DNA of 64,000 bases from Caecitellus pseudoparvulus (taxonomy: Eukaryota; Bigyra: Bicosoecida): assembly GCA_965644315.1 (NCBI GenBank), contig CBFFRQ010000087.1, forward strand, positions 79,724 through 143,723. The letters run 5' to 3'. Positions 35,328 through 44,038 of the stretch are shown here, piece after piece. A program made the translations under genes and the position numbers. A model generated the notes under the pieces. It was not told where the DNA came from, did not search any database, and was given only the letters and a program-made list of their open reading frames with translations. How positions within the stretch are numbered: position 1 is the first letter of the stretch; every line of letters begins with the position of its first letter.

Positions 35328-38036
35328 TCACCGCTTGCCCTCACGCGTGGTGCCTCGCCCAGCGCGGGAGGAGGCTGTGCTGCCTGGTGTGGCCATGCGC
35401 AGGCCACTGACGCCAAGGCCGCCGCCCCCCCCCCGAGACGGAAGACTGCCCCCCACCCCACCTGCTCCGCGAATGGTCTGTGTGGGCGGCACTTGCAGCT
35501 CCTTGTTCACACGGGCACCCAGGTACTGCTGCAGCAGCCCCTTGAGCTCGGCGTTCTGCGCCTTGAGCCCAGACACCTCCTCCATGACTTTGGAGCGCCG
35601 GCTGAGGGTGGCCACGTACTTGCTCAGCCCTTGCTCCAGAACACGCCACACACGAACAGTCCGGGGCGGCACCGTGTTCACCAGCTTGCTCCAGTACTCT
35701 GCCTCTTGCTGCTGCGCTCGGGACACCTCATCCAAGCCTTCCCCCAGCTCGGGTGTCGTGTCATGGGCGCCGCCTGGCACGGGCTGGCCTTCTGCTGAGG
35801 GGGGGTTGGGGGAGGGGGAGCCCCCCCCTGCACCAGCACCCGCAGCAGCGCGAGGGGGGGGCGCAGTGCCCCCCCCCCGCGTACCCTGGGCGGAAGGGGG
35901 TGCGCTGACGCCGCCTTCCTCCTCAGCGCGACGCAGCAGTGCGACCACGTCGGCAGAGGGACCAGGTCGCACATGCCGAGCGCCGCCCCCGCCCTCGCCA
36001 AAGGGGTCTGTCGCCGCCGCTGCCTCCCGCTCGGCAGCAGCCCGGGCTTCCACGAAGCGTAATACGGTGCGCACCACCCCACCCGGCGGCACAGTGCACT
36101 GCCCCCGCGCCAGGGCCAACGCACCATCCCGAGTGCTCTCTGACTCCGCGGCGGCATCTGCGTCGTCGTCGTCCTCATCGCCATCGCCCCCTGCCCTGGG
36201 TGTGAAGAAGTACTCCACCAGCTCCGCCACGTCAGCGTCACTGGTGCAGCCCACAGCCCGCAAGATGCACTCAGCCTTGATGCCCTCTGCAGCAGCAGGC
36301 GAGTCAGCTGCAGCCACAGCGGCCATGGTGGGCCCATCCACGAGGAACGGCGCCTCCGCCACCAGCCGTGAACACATGACAGACACACGGGCTGTGGTAC
36401 GACGGGCCTGCCGAGTGGGCCCGGAGGGGGGGTCGCTGGCCCCCTCCTCCCCCCCCCCCTCCGGCCCGTGCTCACCCCCCTCCTCCTTACCCTCAGCCAC
36501 ACCCCCCCCAGCAGCAGCAGCACGCGCAGCAGCTGCAGCGCCAGCGGGCGTCTGCCCTTGATGATGTCGCGGTGATGTGCCGCCGCCCAACGCAGCAGCG
36601 GGCCGCGGCACAGTTGCCGTGGGGGGGTGCCACTCCCACCCCAGCAACTGCTCTGAAATGACGCGGTCTGCGGCCAGCGCACGCTGCAACATCTGCTGCA
36701 CTTCTTCCTCATGCATGTCCCACACGGAGCGGAATTTGGCCTGGTCCGCCGCCTCGAAGTGCGAGAACTTCGCCTGCAGGTCCTGGTACTGCCGCGTGAT
36801 GCGCTGGTACTCCCGCGTCAGTGCTGCGTTTTCCGCCTTGAAGGCCTTGTCCGCGGCGACGTAATCCCGCATGACCTTGGTCAGGGCACGGTCCAGGCTC
36901 TTGATTTTCTCCTTCTGCTGACTCTCCGCGATCTCATTCTCTGTGTCCTTCTCTGACAACACGCGGAAATTGTACTCCAGCTTCTCCATGTTCAGCGCGT
37001 ACGTGGAGCGCATCAGCTCCAACTGCTGCTCCAGCACCTGCACATCGCTCTCCAACTTCACCTTCAGCTTCGTGTACTGCTCTGCATCCTTGCTCTGCAT
37101 GGCGTCGAGTTCCGCCTGGTAGGCTGCCTCGCGTGCCAGTCGTTCCTCCACCAGCGTCGTCTCCATGCGCTTGCGCACGCCGAACAACTCGTCCATTTCC
37201 GCACGGTGGGCATCCATGAGAGCTTGGTGCTCCTGCGCATACGCCTCCTCAATGCTGCCCAGTTCACCATCGTACGCAGCCTGCAGCTGTGTGAACTGCT
37301 CGTTCATGCGCGTGATGAGCGTCTCCACGTCCTCCGCCTGAGAGGCAATGGTGCGCACATACTCCTCGTCCTTGGCCTTGATCTCAGCCTGCAAAGGGGT
37401 GGAGGGGGGGGGGGGGGCAGGGTGCGCTGCGTGTTGCGCCACCTGCTGCAGCAACGCGGCAACGCAGCGCAGCACGCACGAGGAACTCCCGAGTCAACTG
37501 GTCCTTGCTGGCGACAATGCGGGCACAGGCTGCCCGCTGCTTCTGCAGCTCCTCGTGCAGCTCCTGCGGCATGTTGTAGAACTTCAGGTCGTGCCACTTC
37601 ATCTCCACAGCCGCGTTGGCCTTGTTGGAAGCGACAGCCTCTTCTTGCAGTCGCCACAGGCGGTCCTGTCGCCGCTTCTCTTCGGCGATGCGCCTCTGTG
37701 CCTCACGGTCACCTGCCGCCACACGGATGTCTGTCGCATGGTCAATGCTGGCGGCCTGGGCGGGGTCGGCGAGAGCAGGGTGCATGCAAATTCCGCTACC
37801 GACACCTCAAGCAGTGCCAGCACAGGCCTCGCCGCACTTTCTTCGAGTCCAGCGTGCTCAGACTCTCCACTATTTGGTCCTTTCCATGGTGCGGCACTTT
37901 GTACTGCGCCGATGACCCTGTGGTGCGAGGAGGGCAGCCCAGAGCTGCGTTGGCACAGAAACGCGACTTGACATCGACGCCACACACCTCCGCCCTCAGC
38001 TGCCGCGGCCCCTGCTCCTGAGCTGGAATCAGCCAT
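35328..38036 (-). CDS. DRC1: Dynein regulatory complex subunit 1 (DRC1/CCDC164)
   Basis: Coiled-coil subunit of the nexin-dynein regulatory complex that links axonemal doublets in motile cilia. Four exons (38036-37988, 37917-37838, 37755-37480, 37388-35328) join in phase and give 821 residues. Family-typical segments in order: IRVAAGDREAQRRI; MPQELHEELQKQRAACARI; AEIKAKDEEYVRTI; VKLESDVQVLEQQLELM with NMEKLEYNFRVLSEKD; SQQKEKIKSLDRAL; TREYQRITRQYQDLQAKFSHF; and FRSVWDMHEEEVQQMLQRAL with DRVISEQLLG. Most of the first ~450 residues are coiled coil. The middle is acidic and Gly/Pro-rich and appears longer than in animals. A C-terminal helical segment (AEYWSKLVNTVPPRTVRVW) matches the usual end. 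The start in exon 1 is the least certain part; a Met at 37785 is the alternative. Its presence implies motile cilia. Confidence 0.92.
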
Positions 38037-38312
38037 GATGCAGTGCTGTACCACACTTCTGTGTTCTCAAAACCAACTTGGCAGTGGAATCAGCCCGAGC
38101 CCTGCGTCACCTGAGTCGCTTGCACTCGCTGCTCAGATGCAGCCTTTCGCCGCTTGCAGTGGGCCCCAAGAAATCAATTTCCTGACCCTATAACTGAACC
38201 TGTCAGGCAAGGTCTTTTCAACTTCGGAAAACTTTTTGACTTGTGGTTTGTGGCGGCCCGATGCGCATTGTGCACTTTGCTTGCACTGCTGAATCTCCGT
38301 AACTTCCGCAAC
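38037..38312. promoter_or_regulatory. Bidirectional promoter region, DRC1 / senescence-domain gene
   Basis: 276 bp between divergent starts. CCTATAACTG near 38186 is a possible TATA-like site for the plus-strand gene. GTAACTTCCGC at 38299-38309 lies 4 bp before that gene's ATG and resembles the CAATTTCCGC element. Confidence 0.4.
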
Positions 38313-39497
38313 ATGGCAGAGGCCCAAGCATCCCAAGGGGAACCCTTGCCGGCACCAACGCCAGATACACAATGCCTGTTCACCATGCAGCAGGGTCAGG
38401 TGGAACTGGTGTGCCCCGAGACGGACACCCGCGAACCCTGTGCTGCGGGAGACGTGCGCATCATCCTGGCACCATTTTCCGCACAGGACGCCGACTCTGC
38501 TGAAGGCCCTCCTGTCGAGACGGAGTCCCCGCAGGGTGAAGACGGCAAGCCTGCTGAGACAGGCTTTCTCCTTGCGCTGCAGTGCGACAACTGGGTGTAC
38601 GTCATCGCACCTGACCAGCCAGCACTGCTGGACACGAGCGACCCGCCCGGCCACCTGCTCCTTCCCTGCGCTGACGGCAACGCCTTTGCCCTGAGCGTGC
38701 CGCCCAGCGCGCTGGGCACAGCAGAGTGGCCCGCCTTTCTGGCCAAGCTAGCTGGTGCCTGCCGCCTCAAGCACCGGGACAGTGACTCCATCCTGGCGCC
38801 TGAAACTGACTTCGCAGCGCTGACGACACCTCCGGACGCCCCTGCCTGGAGCAAGGGCATCGTGGCTGGCATCGGCTTCGCCGGCGCAGTGACGGCTCTG
38901 GGAGTCAAGAAGGCGGCATCGGTGACATCTGCTGCGCTGGGCACCATTGGCAACGCAGTTGTCAGCCGAACACCCTCCCGTGCAGAACCCGTGAAGGTGT
39001 CTGACGCGACGAAGCAGCGAGTCACTCGCCTGCAAGGGGTGGCGCAGACGTCCCTCAAATTCTCCGCATCCTTCGTCCAAGCCATCTCCACGGGGGCGGT
39101 TGCGGCGGGGCACGCTGTCGCTGACGGTGTCGGGCGCCTGACTGGCGCGAGCGACGCCAAGCCAGAGAGCGGCAACGCCCCACCCCCGAAACGCAGCGAG
39201 TTGACGGCAGGCATGATGGCGGTGGCCAAGGCTGGCCTTGGCGCCTACACAGAGGTGTGGGATGCGCTGGAGGAGGGCGCAGTGGCCGTGGGCAGTGAGA
39301 GTGCGGCTCAGGCCACAGCCCTCGCTGCAAAGCGGTACGGCGATGAGGCGGCGGAGGTGGCTGCTGGTGCGCTGCACGCCGCAGGCAGCCTGGCCTTCAG
39401 CGCGTACCGCATCAACGGAATGGGCGTGAAGGCGGTGGCAAAAACGGCTGCCTCCACCGCCGCCACCAAGGTCGCCATGCAAAGCATGCAGGGGTGA
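38313..39497 (+). CDS. Senescence/spartin-domain protein
   Basis: 394 residues starting MAEAQASQGEPLP. The frame is open to 38154, but the upstream part looks non-coding and the promoter-like TTCCGC element sits directly before 38313. The N-terminal half holds beta-rich sequence (CLFTMQQGQVELVCP, FLLALQCDNWVYVIA), as in the plant ERD7/senescence-associated and spartin families. The C-terminal half matches the senescence domain: WSKGIVAGIGFAGAVTALG, SDATKQRVTRLQGVAQTSLK, then AKAGLGAYTEVWDALEEGA and AYRINGMGVKAVAKTAAST. Members associate with lipid droplets and membranes and act in lipid turnover or stress. Which role applies here is not shown. It is a single exon. Confidence 0.78.
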   Translation: MAEAQASQGEPLPAPTPDTQCLFTMQQGQVELVCPETDTREPCAAGDVRIILAPFSAQDADSAEGPPVETESPQGEDGKPAETGFLLALQCDNWVYVIAPDQPALLDTSDPPGHLLLPCADGNAFALSVPPSALGTAEWPAFLAKLAGACRLKHRDSDSILAPETDFAALTTPPDAPAWSKGIVAGIGFAGAVTALGVKKAASVTSAALGTIGNAVVSRTPSRAEPVKVSDATKQRVTRLQGVAQTSLKFSASFVQAISTGAVAAGHAVADGVGRLTGASDAKPESGNAPPPKRSELTAGMMAVAKAGLGAYTEVWDALEEGAVAVGSESAAQATALAAKRYGDEAAEVAAGALHAAGSLAFSAYRINGMGVKAVAKTAASTAATKVAMQSMQG

Positions 39498-40158
39498 GGC
39501 CGAGACCAGGCTCCAGGGACGTCCAACAGGACGGCACGCCCAGCTCCCTTCGTGGAATCTGAATGCAGTGACATTGTCTGAAGAATAAGATGTGGGGGAA
39601 GCATTGGGGGGGGTGGCGCTGGGGTGAGGAAAGCATTCTTCCTGGCATCGTGAAGGGGGACAAGTCTGGCAAACTGCCGGCGTTTCGCAACTTCGCCAAG
39701 CAGCCAAGTGTTGGGCGATAGAGCGCACCTCTGCGAAAACTCTAACGCATGGCTAAATGCCAATCATGTGTATTGTGAATCAATTAAGTACTAGAGACAC
39801 AGTGAAGCTCCATGGTGACGATACTATGGCGTGCTAAAGAGGTGAAAGTCTGGGCACAAGAGACGAAACGCTGCTCTTGCACCAGAAGCTGGGGCTGTGA
39901 CAGGGGCAAAGGCAGACTACCCCCGCCTCACTGTGGGACTCCATCGTATATTCGTGGTAGCTAGAGGGCCAGTGGGCTGCTCCTGTACGGCGTGGGATCC
40001 TTATCCTTGTCAAGGGGGGCTCAGCGTGGTGGGCTGTGAGCGAAGCAGTGGTCAGACTCTGTCAAATCCAACCCACACGTATACAACGTCGCACAAACGC
40101 TAACTGAAACCGAAACCAACACCAATACTTCAATTCTACACTACACACACTCACCACC
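39498..40158. other. Intergenic, relatively AT-rich
   Basis: 661 bp with lower GC than its surroundings. No open frame with coding character and no tRNA-like fold was seen. The last ~80 bp before 40159 are rich in CAACACC/ACACAC and probably form the 5' UTR of the LEA-like gene. Confidence 0.45.
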
Positions 40159-40467
40159 ATGTCTGACGCAAGCTCCGAGCAGCCCAAGACCACCCTCGAG
40201 ACGGTCAGCGATGCCGCCTCCGACACCGCCCAAGCCATCGGCGAGACAGCCTCCTCCGCAGCCCAGGCAGTGAGCGACACAGCCTCAGGGGCAGTATCCG
40301 CTGCAGCAGATGCGGTCGGCCTCGGTGAGGAGGAAAAGACAGCCGGTGACCACCTGAGCGCTGCTGGCTCCGAGGTGAAGGCAGCCGCCGAGAAGGCCGT
40401 GGATTCGGCAGCCGACGCCACCAAGGGAGCCGCCGACACCGCCCAGGAGACTGCTGGCTCTGGCTGA
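40159..40467 (+). CDS. LEA-like Ala/Asp/Thr-rich hydrophilic protein
   Basis: 102 residues, one exon. Nearly all Ala, Ser, Thr, Asp, Glu and Gln, with irregular 11-residue spacing in segments such as AAQAVSDTASGAVSAAADAV and AAGSEVKAAAEKAVDSAADA. This amphipathic, Gly-poor pattern is that of group 3 late-embryogenesis-abundant proteins, which are disordered in water and fold on drying or at membranes. There are no Cys or Trp. Short Ala-rich helical proteins of other kinds could look alike, so the family call is tentative, but the codon use and clean start (CACCATGTCTG) support a real gene. Confidence 0.7.
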   Translation: MSDASSEQPKTTLETVSDAASDTAQAIGETASSAAQAVSDTASGAVSAAADAVGLGEEEKTAGDHLSAAGSEVKAAAEKAVDSAADATKGAADTAQETAGSG

Positions 40468-41409
40468 TGAATGCAAACCAACGAACATTGTGTCCACGTC
40501 TCCGTGCTTGGGCTTGCATAAGCCGTTTGCCGTCTTCTCGCAGTGCACGGCAAAGCTGGTGTGCACTGCATGTGACGCCACCTTCACCTTCGAACCGCAG
40601 CCACAGAGCTTGCGCACACACTGTGGTGCTTTGTATGGGCAGAGAACAATGGAACATACGAGGATTATTGAATTAATATCGTGCCTACTTCTTTTACGGG
40701 GTTTGGAGCTTCGTGTGGCAGTTGGTGCGCCTTCGATCAACAGTTCCTGGACGGCCACCACGCCGACAAGCCACGTCAGTGGCTCGGCCCGCCAAACCGC
40801 ACGCCCGACCCTCGCCACTGCTTGCGGTAAGGAGATGGCAGTCCTGCCGCTCATTGTGTGCAGAAGGGGGTGAAAGTGGGAAGTGCAATGGTGACTTGTT
40901 GCAGCGAAGTGCTGGCAAAAGCAGTCGAGCAATAGCGTGGCGGTGGCTGACACGAGAGCCGAGAGAAGCAGAGTTCAAGGTGAGGGCTGCTCGCCTCCGC
41001 ACCTCAGAGAAGCAAGCCCGGAAGGAATCGAGTGCTGAAGGACCTCGCTTCATGATAATCATACCGCCAAGTGTGATCCCTGGCTGCTGTGCGAGCCTGA
41101 CGAAACCTTGCGCTCTGTCACCGAACGTGAAGTACAAGTTGGGAAATGGAAGAGAAACGAACCCGGGCTCGCACTCTGGCAATCCGCACAGCCGCTTTGT
41201 GCACCGACACAGCAGTGTACATTCACGAAGTGCCTTCTTGCGAGCCCATGTGCTGTGGACGCTGACACGGGGCCTCAGGCTGGTGTGGGCTGATAGCGAA
41301 GCCGTCCCCAGCACCGCAACAAATGAACGCCAGCTGTTTATCCGCACCATCCACGGACTCAAAGGGCGGGAAGTCTCCATGGAAGATAGGGTGACAAGCA
41401 GTGCCATAA
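40468..41409. other. Intergenic, nothing recognised
   Basis: 942 bp, AT-richer than the genes around it. It could hide 5' exons of the membrane-protein gene that follows, but I could not find a signal-peptide exon. No RNA gene was recognised. Confidence 0.35.
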
Positions 41410-42183
41410 ATGGCCGCAAGCTCGCGCCCCATGGCTCAGACTCCCCGAGGACCATGGAGAAGTTACTTTGCTCGAGCCCTGTGCCGACAGCCAAGGGGAG
41501 GGGCACTGAAGCTGCTCCACAGAGTCCCAAAGCCAATATCCAATGCAATTATCACAAGAGCACACTGTGAGCGCGAGGGAGTTGACGTGCCTCACCACTT
41601 CACCTCTGCTTGCTTGGGCGGTGGTGTACCGCAGAATGCTGTGGGTGTCGTGACAGAGCTGGAGGTGTCCAACGGGTGTGTGTACGTGGAAGTGGCGACC
41701 AGCGTCGGCTCAGCCACCGGCATCTTCGCGTGGATGGGCGGTGCTTGGGCCCCCATCACTTCTGTGGAGGTGACGGCAGGGCGTGTGAGTGGGTCCAACC
41801 CCGCTGCCCTGCATGCAGCCGGCGTTCAGACGCTGGCCTTCACCACATCAGACGGCACTTTCATCCTGGACACTGCTCGTGCAGCGGTTGCTGCTGGTGT
41901 CGTGCCCTCTCCATCCGCCACTCCGTCCCCTTCCCCAGCCGCCGCTGCAGCGGCAGTGGCCACCACTGTGGAAGAGGGTGATAACTCAGGCGCCATCGGG
42001 GCTGGTGTGGCCCTCATCGCCATCCTCGTCGTGGCTGTGGGCGCCTTCATGGTGTACCGTGCTGGCCTCTGCAAGCGCGGCAAGAAGGAGGACAAGCCTG
42101 CCGAGGCAGCACCAGGCAGTGGTGACACCGGCGCCACAGCCCCGTCAACTGAGCAGGCTAGTGCTGCTGCAGCACAGGCTTGA
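41410..42183 (+). CDS. Single-pass membrane protein, 5' end unresolved
   Basis: Not recognised. The frame is open from 41410, but the first ~70 codons do not look coding. I think the real exon begins near 41635, after an ACCGCAG acceptor, so the start given is a maximum. The believable part reads VGVVTELEVSNGCVYVEVAT and continues through a beta-rich ectodomain (about 80 residues, ending TSDGTFILDTA). A short mucin-like linker (PSPSATPSPSP) follows, then one hydrophobic segment (GAIGAGVALIAILVVAVGAF), a basic stop-transfer CKRGKKEDK and an acidic/Ala tail. This is the layout of a type I membrane protein C-terminus. No signal peptide was found upstream. Either 5' exons were missed or the gene is truncated. 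Confidence 0.5.
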   Translation: MAASSRPMAQTPRGPWRSYFARALCRQPRGGALKLLHRVPKPISNAIITRAHCEREGVDVPHHFTSACLGGGVPQNAVGVVTELEVSNGCVYVEVATSVGSATGIFAWMGGAWAPITSVEVTAGRVSGSNPAALHAAGVQTLAFTTSDGTFILDTARAAVAAGVVPSPSATPSPSPAAAAAAVATTVEEGDNSGAIGAGVALIAILVVAVGAFMVYRAGLCKRGKKEDKPAEAAPGSGDTGATAPSTEQASAAAAQA

Positions 42184-42420
42184 TGTGGTGTGGGGTGGAG
42201 AAGGGGGCCTGGTCCGTGCCGTGTTTCATTCGCTTTCTGTGCAGTGTGGGGTTTTACCTTGCCCAGGTTGGCTGAGAGTGGCTCAGCTACCGTGGAAGGG
42301 GGGGGGGTGAGGGTTTTCCCCTGCAATGCACACCCGAACTCAAGCCGCCACTCCAAGGGAAGCCTTTTCTCACAAACTCCCACAGATGGCAGCCAGCCTC
42401 ACTCTGTTCCCGCTGCGTTG

Positions 42421-43533
42421 TCACTTGCTCGACTGCAACGCACCCGTCTCCTCATGCAGTGTGGACACGCCACTTGCATCATCATCATGGGCCGCCTTGC
42501 TTGCCATTTCGGCGGGCACGGCTGACGCCTGTGCTTGCTGCAGCTCCTCCAGCGCTTGCTGCCATCTATTGTTCAACTGAGCAGTAGCCAACCACTTGGC
42601 CAGGGCAGGAAACGAAACAGACACTGGCGACGAGTCAGATGACGCCTTTTCCGTCCCACACACCTGCTCACACCAACGACCACCTGCTGCAAGCAAGGGG
42701 CTTGCAAACACCCTTGTCAACCACGCAGTGGCCTCGAAGTCAGCTGTCGCTGGCGTCATGCCGCTCATGAAACCAGTCCAAGCGTACTGCCGAGACTTGG
42801 AGCTCGCATCAGCACGCTGCTCAAGGAACTGCAGTCCCTTCTTCAGCGTGGCAGCCGCCTGCTGGGCCATTCGGAGCGCGGGCGTCTCGCTTGAGACACT
42901 TGCCAGGCTGGGGGTCAACGCCTCCAACATCGTCAACGGCTGGGCCACGATGCGCTGCAGAGTGACGCACCAGTCTGTCTGTTGTGCGTTTTGGTCTGGG
43001 GAGCTGTACCTTGGCTCCATGAAGCCGGACTCCATGGATGTCACGATGTGCCCCATGTAGTGCATGGCAACCGCTGTGGAGGGAACGTTGTGCGCACTGT
43101 GACCTGCACACCAACCGCGTGCAAGGCAACGTGCGAGCTCACAAGAATCACGGAAGGTGGGACCAGTTTCGGTCCGTGTGTCGTGCAGAATGGGCGAAAA
43201 GCCTTGGGGCGACACGCTCTGTGGGCACCGGCGAGAACAGGCGTGCTGCGGATCACGACACACAGCTGGTTGACACTGCACGCACCAGGAAGGCACCACT
43301 GGGCTGTCCGTGCTCATTGCGGTGGTAGAGAGTGACGCTGTAGCCAATGCCGAGGAACCTCCCCAGCGCAACCAACTGCAGAGCTCCAGAGGGCGCGAGA
43401 GAAGTATGTTGGCGTGGTGGCGGAAAATGACCTGCCCCACTCTACAGCCACAGCACAAACATCTCACTTTCTGAGTGTCTGGTGTAACGGGCAGCAGTGC
43501 ATGAATCTCCAGAGTACTTGTAGCTGCTGCCAT
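42421..43533 (-). CDS. Unrecognised protein with possible GST C-terminal-like region
   Basis: About 370 residues, starting MAAATSTLEIHALLPVTPDT; a Met at 43626 is also in frame. The N-terminal half is Cys-rich (VRCLCCGCR) and not recognised. The C-terminal ~150 residues (AAATLKKGLQFLEQR, then TPATADFEATAWLTRVFASP, then FPALAKWLATAQLNNRWQQA) have the helix spacing and the conserved-looking Asp-Phe of an all-helical glutathione S-transferase C-terminal domain, as also found in metaxins and EF1B-gamma. That is a pattern match only. The gene could be larger if introns were missed, and the N-terminal part is less convincing as coding sequence. Confidence 0.45.
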   Translation of the reverse strand: MAAATSTLEIHALLPVTPDTQKVRCLCCGCRVGQVIFRHHANILLSRPLELCSWLRWGGSSALATASLSTTAMSTDSPVVPSWCVQCQPAVCRDPQHACSRRCPQSVSPQGFSPILHDTRTETGPTFRDSCELARCLARGWCAGHSAHNVPSTAVAMHYMGHIVTSMESGFMEPRYSSPDQNAQQTDWCVTLQRIVAQPLTMLEALTPSLASVSSETPALRMAQQAAATLKKGLQFLEQRADASSKSRQYAWTGFMSGMTPATADFEATAWLTRVFASPLLAAGGRWCEQVCGTEKASSDSSPVSVSFPALAKWLATAQLNNRWQQALEELQQAQASAVPAEMASKAAHDDDASGVSTLHEETGALQSSK

Positions 43534-44038
43534 GGCTGCCAATGCCCAGAGTGGGCTCGTCTCTTTGCCGGCTCGGCAAGTCTGCGTTTGGCTTTGCTCG
43601 GGTTGCTCAGTCAGCGTAGAGAGCACAGCACCGCTTCACGGCCACGCTACAAGTGTTGTAAGAGAGGGATGATGGGGAGCTGGGATGGCGCAATGTTTGT
43701 GGTGAATTGGGCCGCTCGGATGTCACACGGTGTCTGACTGTGCAGAGCCCACAAGCCTGCTACAGCTGAATGACTTACTTGAGTGACTAACGGAGTAGCA
43801 TCTGACTTCGAGTTCTTGGTGAACCGTCTTCGGACTGGGCAAAATGAAACAAAAAGAGCAATCCGGGACCCGAGAAAATCACAAGCGATGCAGACACCCC
43901 CTCGTATCTTCAACTTGATCCCCATTTCAGCCTTGTTTGCAGGTTTGCGGACGGCAGTGGGCGGAAATTGGTTCACCCCCCTTTCGACACACTTTGCCTG
44001 CGCCAGCGTGGCTGTGAACGCGTGACGAGCTACACACC
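43534..44038. promoter_or_regulatory. Bidirectional upstream region before NOL9/GRC3
   Basis: About 500 bp between divergent starts. GCGGAAATTG at 43966-43975 lies about 65 bp before the NOL9-like ATG, in the opposite orientation to most copies of this element. Much of it is AT-richer than neighbouring genes. Confidence 0.4.

Noticed and set aside
38154-38312. Upstream start for the senescence-domain protein
   Set aside because: The extra residues look like translated promoter sequence, and the TTCCGC element lies directly before the 38313 ATG.
39498-41409. Possible tRNA or other RNA genes in the AT-richer intergenic regions
   Set aside because: By eye I found no cloverleaf with conserved T-arm sequence and no RNA polymerase III terminator. 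A covariance-model scan would be decisive.
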